Notes under the pieces: model-generated | Seen by the model: only the letters and a program-made list of their open reading frames with translations | Databases searched by the model: none | Told to the model about the DNA's origin: nothing | Translations under genes and position numbers: made by a program | DNA from: Alistipes sp. | GTDB taxonomy: Bacteria > Bacteroidota > Bacteroidia > Bacteroidales > Rikenellaceae | NCBI GenBank assembly: GCA_017436185.1 | Contig: JAFSDP010000004.1 | Span: forward strand, 1-64,000 | Direction: 5' to 3' | Length of the DNA stretch: 64,000 bases | In this document: one piece after another, positions 50,656 to 59,156 of the stretch | How positions within the stretch are numbered: position 1 is the stretch's first letter | Layout: every line of letters begins with the position of its first letter

Positions 50656-52230
50656 ATGGCAAGAGAATATACCCCCTCGACACGCAACCGTGCCGCCTTT
50701 GAGCAGCTGACCGAGACGGTCGGCAACGTACCTCCCCAGGCCCTCGAATTGGAGGAGGCGGTGCTGGGTGCCCTGATGCTCGAAAAGGATGCCGTCATCG
50801 AGGTGCAGGAGTACCTCAAGGCTGCCGCCTTCTACTCCGAGCAGCACCGCATCATCTATGAGGCCATCACCGAACTTTCGACCGAGCTGAAACCCATCGA
50901 CCTCTATACGGTCACCGAGCGACTGAAGTCGAAACGCCAACTCAAAGCGGCAGGAGGCCCCGCCTACCTGGCCAAGCTGACCCAGAAGGTGGGTGGTGCG
51001 GCCAACCTCACGTTCCACGCCCAGATTGTGGCCCAGAAGTATGTGCAGCGTGAGCTGATTCGCTCGGCTTCGGAGATTCAACGCCGCTCGTACGACGAGG
51101 ATACCGACGTGACGGAGCTGATCGGCTTTGCCGAGAGCGAGATTTTCAACGTCTCGGAGGGCCACGTCAAGCGTTCGGTGCAGGAGGCCAAGGATGTCTT
51201 GAGCCGTGCCCTGAAACAGATCGAGGATGCCTCGAAGAACAGCGGCTCGCTGAATGGTGTGCCGTCGGGCTTTATGTCCATCGACCGTGTGACGCTCGGT
51301 TGGCAGCTCTCGGACCTCATCATCGTGGCGGCCCGTCCTTCGATGGGTAAGACCGCCTTTGTGTTGTCGATGGCCCGCAATATGGCTGTCGATTACAACC
51401 AGGGCGTAGCCTTCTTCTCGCTCGAGATGTCGGCCGTGCAGCTGATGATGCGTCTGATTATTGCCGAGACGGGTCTGAGTGGTACGGATGTCAAGTCGGG
51501 TCGCCTCTCGAACGAGCAGTGGCGCCACCTCGAGTCGGCCACCAAGCCCCTCGGTACGGCCCCGCTCTACATCGACGATACGCCCGCTCTGTCGGTCTTC
51601 GAGTTCCGTTCGAAGGCCCGCCGACTCAAGATTCACAACGACATCAAAATTATCATCATCGACTACTTGCAGCTGATGACCGCCGGCGATACGAAGGGCG
51701 GCAGCCGTGAGCAGGAGGTGGCCTTCATCTCCCGTACGCTCAAGGCCATTGCCAAGGAGTTGAACGTCCCCATCATTGCCCTGTCGCAGTTGAGCCGTCA
51801 GACCGAGATGCGTGGCGGCTCGAAGCGTCCGCAGCTCTCCGACCTGCGTGAGTCGGGTGCCATCGAGCAGGATGCCGATATTGTGGCCTTCATCCATCGC
51901 CCCGAGTACTACGGCATCACGCAGGACGAGAACGGCCTGCCCACGGCTGGTATGGCCGAGATTATCCTGGCCAAGCACCGTAATGGTGCCGTGTGCGATG
52001 TGCCGTTGCGCTTCATCAAGGAGCAGGCCCGCTTTGCCGACCCCGACGATTCGACCCTTCCGCCCCAGCAGGCCTCGGATATGCAACAGGCCTACGACGA
52101 CTATGCCAGCAGCGGCATCGGTGGCGGCTCGGGAGCGTTGGGAGGTGCTACGGGCGACGATGACTTCGGCCTGCCCCCGACCGGTGGCGTGAATATGACC
52201 CCCAACCTGAACGACGAGGTCCCCTTCTAA
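50656..52230 (+). CDS. dnaB: Replicative DNA helicase
   Basis: The 524-residue hexameric helicase has the N-terminal primase-interaction domain (about 25-125, PPQALELEEAVLGALML) and the RecA-like domain with Walker A ARPSMGKTAFVLS, FSLEMS, Walker B IIIIDYLQLM and LSQLSRQTEMR. No intein is present. After the core is a flexible Gly/Ser/Asp-rich tail of about 55 residues that ends NLNDEVPF, much like the acidic tip of single-strand binding protein (DDDIPF). It has its own promoter and is followed by comM after 32 bases. Confidence 0.96.
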   Translation: MAREYTPSTRNRAAFEQLTETVGNVPPQALELEEAVLGALMLEKDAVIEVQEYLKAAAFYSEQHRIIYEAITELSTELKPIDLYTVTERLKSKRQLKAAGGPAYLAKLTQKVGGAANLTFHAQIVAQKYVQRELIRSASEIQRRSYDEDTDVTELIGFAESEIFNVSEGHVKRSVQEAKDVLSRALKQIEDASKNSGSLNGVPSGFMSIDRVTLGWQLSDLIIVAARPSMGKTAFVLSMARNMAVDYNQGVAFFSLEMSAVQLMMRLIIAETGLSGTDVKSGRLSNEQWRHLESATKPLGTAPLYIDDTPALSVFEFRSKARRLKIHNDIKIIIIDYLQLMTAGDTKGGSREQEVAFISRTLKAIAKELNVPIIALSQLSRQTEMRGGSKRPQLSDLRESGAIEQDADIVAFIHRPEYYGITQDENGLPTAGMAEIILAKHRNGAVCDVPLRFIKEQARFADPDDSTLPPQQASDMQQAYDDYASSGIGGGSGALGGATGDDDFGLPPTGGVNMTPNLNDEVPF

Positions 52231-52262
52231 TTTAGCTTCGACCCTCAAAAAACCGAATCGCT

Positions 52263-53798
52263 ATGTATGTTCGCACCTATGCTGCCGCATTAGTCGGAAT
52301 CGATGCCGTGCCCGTCACGGTCGAGGTCAATATCGCCCCGGGCGGTATGGGCTTGTACCTGGTTGGTCTGCCCGACAATGCCGTCAAGGAGAGTGAGCAG
52401 CGCATCCGTTCGGCCTTCGAGAACTCGGAGGAGAAGATGACGATGCGCAAGGTGGTGGTCAATCTGGCCCCGGCCGACCTGAAGAAGGAGGGTGCTGCCT
52501 TCGACCTGCCGATTGCTGTCGGCATTCTGGCGGCCCAGGAGCGGGTCGATCAGGATCTGCTGCCGGAGACGATGCTGGCCGGCGAGTTGGCCTTGGATGG
52601 CGGTGTTCGCCCTGTTCGAGGCGTGCTTTCGATGGCTCTGGCAGCCCGTGCGGCGGGCATCAAACGGATGATTCTCTCGCAAGAGAACGCCTCGGAGGCG
52701 GCGGTGGTCGGCGGCATCGAGGTCATTGGCGTGAAGACACTGCGTGAGGCCCTCGACTTTTTGAATAGCGAGCTTACGATTACCCCGACCCGCCCCGAAG
52801 AGCAACCGATGGTGGAGAGCCACCGTCTCTACGAAGAGGACTTTGCCGATGTGAAGGGACAACGCCACGCCAAGCGTGCCCTGGAGATTGCGGCGGCAGG
52901 AGGTCACAACGTGCTGATGATCGGCTCGCCCGGCTCGGGTAAGACGATGTTGGCCCGCCGTCTGCCGACGATTCTGCCTCCGCTGACGGCCGAGGAGGCG
53001 TTGGAGACGACCAAGATTCACTCGGTGGCGGGGCTGCAACGCTTCAACGGGTTGATGCAGCGTCGCCCCTTCCGTGCACCCCACCATACCGCTTCGCCCG
53101 TCTCGCTCATCGGTGGCGGACAGACCCCTCGCCCGGGTGAGGTCTCGCTGGCCCACAACGGCATCCTGTTTTTGGACGAGCTGCCCGAGTTCGGCCGTTC
53201 GGTCTTGGAGGTGCTGCGTCAGCCCCTGGAGGATCGCACGATTGCCGTCTCTCGTGCCCGCTACAATGTCGATTACCCCGCCAACTTTACGCTGGTGGCG
53301 GCGATGAACCCCTGCCCGTGCGGCTACTACAACCACCCCTCGAAGGAGTGTGTCTGCTCGCCCGGGTCGGTGATTCGCTATATGGGGCGGGTGTCAGGCC
53401 CCTTGATGGACCGCATCGATATGCACATCGAGGTGACCCCCGTCGAGGCCTCCGAATTGCAAAGCACCACCGAAGAGGAGTCGAGCGCACAGATTCGTGC
53501 CCGTGTCGAGCGTGCTCGTGAACGCCAGCGTCGCCGCTTCAAGGAGGTCGAGGGGGTTCATACCAATGCCGGAATGAACTCGGCGATGTTGCGTGCCTAC
53601 TGTCCGTTGGATGCCGCCTCGGAGCGACTGCTGGGGCAGGCGATGGAGCGTTTGGCCTTCTCGGCCCGTGCCTACGACCGTGTTTTGAAGTTGGCCCGCA
53701 CGATTGCCGACCTGGCCGACCGTGATGAGATTATCCCCTCGGATATTGCCGAGGCGTTGGCCTATCGCACCCTCGACCGAGGCACCTGGGGCGATTAG
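52263..53798 (+). CDS. comM: YifB/ComM-family Mg-chelatase-like AAA+ ATPase
   Basis: The 511-residue protein has an N-terminal Lon-protease-like S16 fold domain (about 1-170, GGMGLYLVGLPDNAVKES), the AAA+ Mg-chelatase domain with Walker A MIGSPGSGKTMLARRLP and Walker B ILFLDELPEF, FRAPHHTAS, and a C-terminal domain ending AEALAYRTLDRG. The C-x-C cluster in NPCPCGYYNHPSKECVC is typical. ComM is a branch-migration helicase that promotes integration of transforming DNA; the name follows that family. It is followed after 71 bases, including an AT repeat, by murG. Confidence 0.92.
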   Translation: MYVRTYAAALVGIDAVPVTVEVNIAPGGMGLYLVGLPDNAVKESEQRIRSAFENSEEKMTMRKVVVNLAPADLKKEGAAFDLPIAVGILAAQERVDQDLLPETMLAGELALDGGVRPVRGVLSMALAARAAGIKRMILSQENASEAAVVGGIEVIGVKTLREALDFLNSELTITPTRPEEQPMVESHRLYEEDFADVKGQRHAKRALEIAAAGGHNVLMIGSPGSGKTMLARRLPTILPPLTAEEALETTKIHSVAGLQRFNGLMQRRPFRAPHHTASPVSLIGGGQTPRPGEVSLAHNGILFLDELPEFGRSVLEVLRQPLEDRTIAVSRARYNVDYPANFTLVAAMNPCPCGYYNHPSKECVCSPGSVIRYMGRVSGPLMDRIDMHIEVTPVEASELQSTTEEESSAQIRARVERARERQRRRFKEVEGVHTNAGMNSAMLRAYCPLDAASERLLGQAMERLAFSARAYDRVLKLARTIADLADRDEIIPSDIAEALAYRTLDRGTWGD

Positions 53799-53801
53799 TC
53801 G

Positions 53802-53831
53802 ATTAAAAATTAAAGATTAAAAATTAAAAAT
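53802..53831 (-). repeat. AT-rich intergenic repeat between comM and murG
   Basis: Read on the minus strand it is TTTTTAATCTTTAATTTTTA, the same sequence as at 34909-34937 in opposite orientation. Confidence 0.6.
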
Positions 53832-53869
53832 TTTTCGGGTTTGCTCGAAATGTTTTAAGCGATATACTG

Positions 53870-54973
53870 ATGAAGAAAATTATTCTTTCGGGAGGCGGCA
53901 CGGGTGGCCATATCTACCCGGCCGTAGCCGTAGCCGAGGCCCTGAAGCGTCGTTTGGGCGACGAGGTCGAACTGCTGTTCGTGGGTGCCGAGGGGAAGAT
54001 GGAGATGGAGAAGGTGCCTGCGTTGGGCTACCGTATCGTGGGTCTGCCGATTGCAGGTCTGCAGCGACGACTCGATTGGCGCAACCTGCTCGTCCCCTTC
54101 AAGGTGTTGAAGAGTATCCGCAAAGCACGCAAAACCATTCGTGACTTTAAGGCCGATGTGGTGGTGGGCTTTGGTGGTTATGCAAGTGCCCCCGTTCTGT
54201 GGGCGGCCCAGCGAATGGGGGTGCCGACCCTGATTCAGGAGCAGAACTCCTACGCAGGTTTGACGAACAAACTTCTGGCACGTCGTGCCTGTCGCATCTG
54301 CACGGCCTACGAGGGGATGGAACACTTCTTCCCGGCCGAGAAGATTCGTCTGACGGGTAACCCCCTGCGAGGCAGCTTTTTGCGAGGGAGTGTCAATCGA
54401 AACGAAGCGTTGGCTCACTTTGGCTTTACGGCCGAGCGTCCGACCATTCTGGTCGTAGGCGGCTCGCTCGGAACACGCACGCTGAACGAGATGATGAAGC
54501 ATTGGCTGCCCACGCTCGGTGGCGAGGCCCCCGTGCAGGTGATTTGGCAGACGGGTAAATACTACGAAAAGGAGATGCAGGACTTTCTGGCGGCCCATCC
54601 CACCCGCCACATCTGGCAGGGTGCCTTCATCAATCGGATGGACTACGCTTATGAGGCGGCCGATTTGGTCATCTCGCGCAGCGGTGCAGGTACGGTCTCG
54701 GAGTTGTGTCTGGTGGCCAAGCCGGTGTTGTTTGTCCCCTCACCCAACGTGGCCGAGGACCATCAGACGATGAATGCCCGCGCCTTGGAAGAGAAGGGTG
54801 CTGCGCGGTTGGTGACCGATGCCCGTTGTCGAGAGGAGGCGATGCCCAAGGCGTTGGAGCTGCTTGCGGATAAAAATGCCCTCGAGGCGATGAGTCGCAA
54901 CTTGCAGCGTCTGGCTCGACCCCGTGCGGCCGAAGATATTGTCGATGAGATTTTGAAGCTGATTGAAGCATAA
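53870..54973 (+). CDS. murG: UDP-N-acetylglucosamine--lipid I N-acetylglucosaminyltransferase
   Basis: The 367-residue GT28 enzyme adds GlcNAc to lipid I on the inner face of the membrane, forming lipid II. The motifs are SGGGTGGHIYPAVAVAEAL (lipid-I side loop), GFGGYASAPVLWAA, QEQNSYAGLTNKLLA, LTGNPLR, VVGGSLGTRTLNE, and the UDP-GlcNAc site ISRSGAGTVSEL with EDHQTMNA. It starts the distal part of the dcw cluster; murC follows after a single base. Confidence 0.96.
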   Translation: MKKIILSGGGTGGHIYPAVAVAEALKRRLGDEVELLFVGAEGKMEMEKVPALGYRIVGLPIAGLQRRLDWRNLLVPFKVLKSIRKARKTIRDFKADVVVGFGGYASAPVLWAAQRMGVPTLIQEQNSYAGLTNKLLARRACRICTAYEGMEHFFPAEKIRLTGNPLRGSFLRGSVNRNEALAHFGFTAERPTILVVGGSLGTRTLNEMMKHWLPTLGGEAPVQVIWQTGKYYEKEMQDFLAAHPTRHIWQGAFINRMDYAYEAADLVISRSGAGTVSELCLVAKPVLFVPSPNVAEDHQTMNARALEEKGAARLVTDARCREEAMPKALELLADKNALEAMSRNLQRLARPRAAEDIVDEILKLIEA

Positions 54974-54974
54974 G

Positions 54975-56363
54975 ATGAAAAGCTATAAGAACTACTATTT
55001 TCTGGGTATCGGCGGCATCGGTATGAGTGCCTTGGCCCGCTACTTTCTGCACGAAGGGGCAGCCGTAGCAGGCTATGACCGCACCGAAACCCGCCTGACC
55101 CGTGAGTTGGAGGCCGAAGGGGCGGTGATTCACTACGACGAGTCGGTCGAGGCCATCCCCTCAATGTTCCGTGACCCTGCCACCACGCTGGTGGTCTATA
55201 CCCCTGCCGTGCCGACCGACCACGCCGAGTACCAATACTTTATCTCGAACGGGTTTCAGTTGGAGAAGCGGTCGCAGATGCTTGGTTACCTCTCGGAGGG
55301 CAAGCGGGTGATGGCCGTAGCGGGTACGCACGGCAAGACGACCACCTCGACGCTGGTGGCCTGGCTCAACCGCAAGCTGACCGATGGCGGCTCGGCCTTT
55401 CTGGGGGGTATCTCGAAGAATTTCGGGGGCAACCTGGTCTTGGGTGAGGGTGATCGCTTGGCCGTCGAGGCCGATGAGTTCGACCGTTCGTTCCTGCGTC
55501 TTCAGCCCCACGTGGCCGTCATCACCTCGTGCGATGCCGACCACCTCGACATCTACGGCACCCACGAAGCGGTAAAAGAGGCTTTTTCGCAATTCGTGTG
55601 CAAGATTTTGGACGGTGGCGCCCTCATTATTAAAGAGGGGGTGGAGATTGCCCTCGACAACAAGGCGATCGACTACTACCGTTACAGCTACGATAAGCCG
55701 TGCGACTTCTACGCCCGCAACATCCGTTTGATCGAAGGGGGGCACTACCTCTTCGATTTGGTGCTGCCCGATGGTGAGATGAAGGACCTGACGCTCGGCA
55801 TCCCCGGATGGGTCAATATCGAAAATGCCGTAGCGGCAGTGGCGATGACTTGGGTGGCGGCTCGTCAGGAGGGTGTTTCGTTCCAGTGGGAGCGTCTGGC
55901 CGAGGCGTTGGCCTCGTTCTCGGGCGTGAAACGTCGTTTCGAGTTCTACCTGAACAGCCCCCAGCAGGTCTATATGGACGACTATGCCCACCACCCCCGT
56001 GAGTTGGCAGCAGCCCTCACGTCGGTGTGTCGGATGTTTCCCGGGCGACGGGTGACGGCGGTCTTTCAGCCCCACCTATACACCCGCACACGGGACTTCT
56101 ACACCGAGTTTGCCGAGGCGTTGTCCGAGGCCGATGAGGTGATTCTGTTACCGATTTATCCCGCCCGAGAACTTCCCATCGAGGGGGTTACCTCCGAGCT
56201 GATTGCCGAGCGGGTGACCAAGCCCTGCCGCATTGTCGAGCGGGACGAGTTGGTCGCTACGTTGAGCCATGAGCCGACGGATGTAGTGGTTACCTTCGGT
56301 GCAGGCAACATCGACGTATGTTGTGAGCCGCTGGCCGAGGCCCTGAAAAACAAAACGAAGTAA
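54975..56363 (+). CDS. murC: UDP-N-acetylmuramate--L-alanine ligase
   Basis: The 462-residue Mur ligase adds L-Ala to UDP-MurNAc. It shows the N-terminal Rossmann motif FLGIGGIGMSALA, the ATP loop VAGTHGKTTTST, EADEFDRSFL, SCDADHLDIYG and the C-terminal DDYAHHPRELAA and FQPHLYTRTRDF. The start is ATG 54975, one base after the murG stop. The downstream ftsQ gene begins 18 bases later. Confidence 0.96.
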   Translation: MKSYKNYYFLGIGGIGMSALARYFLHEGAAVAGYDRTETRLTRELEAEGAVIHYDESVEAIPSMFRDPATTLVVYTPAVPTDHAEYQYFISNGFQLEKRSQMLGYLSEGKRVMAVAGTHGKTTTSTLVAWLNRKLTDGGSAFLGGISKNFGGNLVLGEGDRLAVEADEFDRSFLRLQPHVAVITSCDADHLDIYGTHEAVKEAFSQFVCKILDGGALIIKEGVEIALDNKAIDYYRYSYDKPCDFYARNIRLIEGGHYLFDLVLPDGEMKDLTLGIPGWVNIENAVAAVAMTWVAARQEGVSFQWERLAEALASFSGVKRRFEFYLNSPQQVYMDDYAHHPRELAAALTSVCRMFPGRRVTAVFQPHLYTRTRDFYTEFAEALSEADEVILLPIYPARELPIEGVTSELIAERVTKPCRIVERDELVATLSHEPTDVVVTFGAGNIDVCCEPLAEALKNKTK

Positions 56364-56381
56364 CCAAAAAAGCGAGGAGCG

Positions 56382-57479
56382 ATGCAACGAGTTTTGCGCA
56401 TAGTGTTGGTGGTATTGCTGTGGGTGCTGGTGGCCTTTTATGTGGTCTATGCTACCCGTCTGGCCCGTCATAAGCGTGCGGAGCGTCGCTTGACCTCGAT
56501 AGAGATTGTGCTGGCCGACAGCACAGCCGACGGATCACTCTTAACGGCCCAACGTGTCGAGGGGTGGTTGCGACGGAGCAACATCCGCTTGGATGGTCGC
56601 CAAATCGACAGCATCGACTTGGCCGCCATCGAACGCTTGGTGGCCCGCAACGGCTTTGTGGAGCGGGTTGAGGCGGGTGTGACGAGTGACGGACGACTGC
56701 GCATCACCCTCTCGCAACACCAGCCCATTGTGCGTCTGCTGTGTGGCGGAATGAATGGCTACTCGACCTCCGAAGGCTACCTGTTTGCCACTCCGCCTCG
56801 CTCGGCCCTCTATGTGCCGGTGGTGACGGGCACCTACTCGCCCCCCGTGCCTCGCACGTATGAGGGGTTGGTGCGGGATCATATCGACCGCCAAAAAGCG
56901 CGAATCGACTCGCTCATCGCCCGGGTGGAGGTAGAAAAGTATCCCTTCTTGAAGGCAGAGATTGCCAACGATAAGAAGATTGACTCGGTGCGGGCGGTGC
57001 GCATCAAACGCCGTTGGTGGGCCGGAGAGACGAAGGAGATCTTCGAAAAAAAGGTCGAAGAGACCCGTGCCAAGAAGGCTGCCGCACGTCGCTACTTCGA
57101 CTATCGGGGGCGCTTGATACAGGCTGATTTGGATCGGTTGGCCGAGCGACAGGAGGAATATCGCCGCCAACAAAAAAAGTTGGAAAAAAACTACGAAGAT
57201 TTCACGAAACTCCTTACCTTTGTAGAAGAACTTGAGGAGCTTGACTTCTGGCGCTCGGAAGTGGTTGAAATCGAGGCGAAAACGGCCCATAGCGGCGAGT
57301 TGGAACTTACGCTCATTCCCCGCAGCGGCCGCTTCGAAATCCGTTTCGGAAGGCTGGAACAAACGGCCGAGAAGTTTTCGCGATTGGAGCACTTTTATCG
57401 CGAGGGGCTTACGAAGTTGGGATGGGAGCGTTATCGGGTGGTCGATGTGCGCTACTCGGATCGGGTGGTCTGCCAATAG
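56382..57479 (+). CDS. ftsQ: Cell division protein FtsQ with large coiled-coil insertion
   Basis: The 365-residue bitopic protein has a short cytosolic start, one helix (about 5-25, RIVLVVLLWVLVAFYVVYA), a POTRA-like domain (about 40-108, ending LRITLSQHQPIVRL) and a beta domain (GYSTSEGYLFATP, then LELTLIPRSGRFEIRFG near 305-320). Between the two halves of the beta domain lies a highly charged segment of about 130 residues (about 163-290) rich in Lys, Arg and Glu (KAAARRYFDYRGRLIQADLD) that looks like a coiled coil. This makes it longer than the usual 240-290 residues. Position between murC and ftsA supports the call. Confidence 0.85.
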   Translation: MQRVLRIVLVVLLWVLVAFYVVYATRLARHKRAERRLTSIEIVLADSTADGSLLTAQRVEGWLRRSNIRLDGRQIDSIDLAAIERLVARNGFVERVEAGVTSDGRLRITLSQHQPIVRLLCGGMNGYSTSEGYLFATPPRSALYVPVVTGTYSPPVPRTYEGLVRDHIDRQKARIDSLIARVEVEKYPFLKAEIANDKKIDSVRAVRIKRRWWAGETKEIFEKKVEETRAKKAAARRYFDYRGRLIQADLDRLAERQEEYRRQQKKLEKNYEDFTKLLTFVEELEELDFWRSEVVEIEAKTAHSGELELTLIPRSGRFEIRFGRLEQTAEKFSRLEHFYREGLTKLGWERYRVVDVRYSDRVVCQ

Positions 57480-57557
57480 CGGCCCGAGGAGAGGGGGAGG
57501 AAGAGAGAAATTGCCCCACTCTGTTGAAAACGAAGAAAAATAAAAACACACAATACC

Positions 57558-59120
57558 GTGGAGAAGAAGAATTACATTGTTGCTGTCGATTTGGGTTCGC
57601 ACGCTGTCGTGGTGGCCGTAGCCGCCAAGCAGGAGGATGGGAACCTGGAGATTGTGTCGCTCGTGTCGAAGCCCATCAAGGGTGTCACCATCGGGCGCAT
57701 CGGAAACATCGAGTTGGTCAGCCAGGCCCTCGGTGAGGCGATCGATGAGGCCGGCCAGCAGGCCGGTATCCGCATCGTCGAGGCCTATGCCGGTATTTCG
57801 GGCGAGTTTGTGCGTTGCGCACGCCACACCGACTTTGTCTATGTGTCGGACTACCAGAATGGCGTGGTGCAGAGTGACGTACACAGCCTCTTTGCCCGTA
57901 TGAATAACCTGCAAGCCCCCGAGGATGAGCAGATTATGGAGCGCATTCCCCAGCGGTATATGATCGACGACCAGCACGAGGTGGCCGACCCCGTGGGTGA
58001 GTTTGGTCAGAAACTTTCGGCCACCTTCAACTTCATCCTCTGCCAGAAGACCCCCATTCAGCGTCTGGATATGGCCCTGAAGCGTGTCGGCGTAAAGAAG
58101 CTGGGTGTGATTCCCAACACGCTGGCTACGGCCCTGGCAGTCCTCTCGGCCGACGAGAAGGAGGATGGCGTGGCTGTTGTAAATCTGGGTGCCGATGTGA
58201 CGGATGTGACCATCTGCCACCGTGGCATCGTGCGCTACATCGGGTCGATTCCCATCGGCTCATCGGCCATCGACCGCGACATTCGCTCGATGGGCGTGCA
58301 GGAGCGTTTCATCACCCAGCTCAAGCACCGCTACGGCTCGGCGGTAGCGGCCAATGTCCCCGAGGAGAAGGTGATCCGTGTGCAGGGTATGCCGCCCCGC
58401 CGTGAGGCTCGTGACATCCTGCTGCGCAACCTGGCCACCGTCATCGAGGCCCGTGCCCAGGATATTGTCGATTTGGTGCGTGACGAGTTGCGCTACTCGG
58501 GCTATGCCGATAACCTCGGCTACGGCCTGGTGCTGACGGGTGGCTCGGCCAACCTGACCGACATCGACGAACTGTTCCGCCGCTCGCTCAATATGGAGGT
58601 GCGTGTCGCCGTGCCCGATATTTCGCTCACCGAGGAGTCGTGTGCCAAGGTCAATGATCCGCAGTATGCTACGGTGGTGGGTCTGCTGATGCAGGGCGCC
58701 GAGCGCAGCGTCAATGGCGTAGGTTATGCCGAACTACCTCCCGAGAAGCGTGTCGCAGAGCCGGTGCAACCCGCAAAGCCGACGCAGCCGACCCCTCCGA
58801 CCCCGCCTCGTCGTGAGCCGGTGCAGCCCGCCAAGCCCGAGAAGCCTGTCGTTGAGCCGCCGAAGCCTGCCGAAGAGCCCGTGAAGCCGCAGGGTGGAAC
58901 GACCAAGGAGTATGTGGCCCCCGTGGTGCCCATCTCGGAGCAGACCCAGCCGGAGGTGCAGCCCGTACAACCTGTACAGCCTGCCGTGTTGCCCGACGAG
59001 GATGGCGGTGACGACATCGACGACGGATGGGACGACGAGCCGAAGAAGGAGCCGTGGTGGAAGCGTGCATTGCGTCAGGCCACCAAGGCCTTCGAGTCGC
59101 CCGAGGACGATGTGATTTAA
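57558..59120 (+). CDS. ftsA: Cell division protein FtsA with long Pro-rich C-terminal tail
   Basis: The 520-residue actin-like protein starts with GTG (57558), MEKKNYIVAVDLGSHAVVVAVA. The SHS2 domain 1C (GVTIGRIGNIELVSQAL), VGVKKLGVIPNTLATALAVL, GADVTDVTICHRG and GLVLTGGSANLTDI are the nucleotide-binding features. It tethers FtsZ to the membrane. Residues 395-490 are a Pro/Glu/Lys/Gln linker (many PVQP and QPAKP repeats) leading to acidic DEDGGDDIDDGWDDE and a terminal amphipathic helix (WWKRALRQATKAF) for membrane binding. Typical E. coli FtsA is 420 residues. The gap after ftsQ is 78 bases. Confidence 0.95.
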   Translation: MEKKNYIVAVDLGSHAVVVAVAAKQEDGNLEIVSLVSKPIKGVTIGRIGNIELVSQALGEAIDEAGQQAGIRIVEAYAGISGEFVRCARHTDFVYVSDYQNGVVQSDVHSLFARMNNLQAPEDEQIMERIPQRYMIDDQHEVADPVGEFGQKLSATFNFILCQKTPIQRLDMALKRVGVKKLGVIPNTLATALAVLSADEKEDGVAVVNLGADVTDVTICHRGIVRYIGSIPIGSSAIDRDIRSMGVQERFITQLKHRYGSAVAANVPEEKVIRVQGMPPRREARDILLRNLATVIEARAQDIVDLVRDELRYSGYADNLGYGLVLTGGSANLTDIDELFRRSLNMEVRVAVPDISLTEESCAKVNDPQYATVVGLLMQGAERSVNGVGYAELPPEKRVAEPVQPAKPTQPTPPTPPRREPVQPAKPEKPVVEPPKPAEEPVKPQGGTTKEYVAPVVPISEQTQPEVQPVQPVQPAVLPDEDGGDDIDDGWDDEPKKEPWWKRALRQATKAFESPEDDVI

Positions 59121-59156
59121 TTTAGTGCGGATAAAAAAGAAAACAGATAGAGCCTT

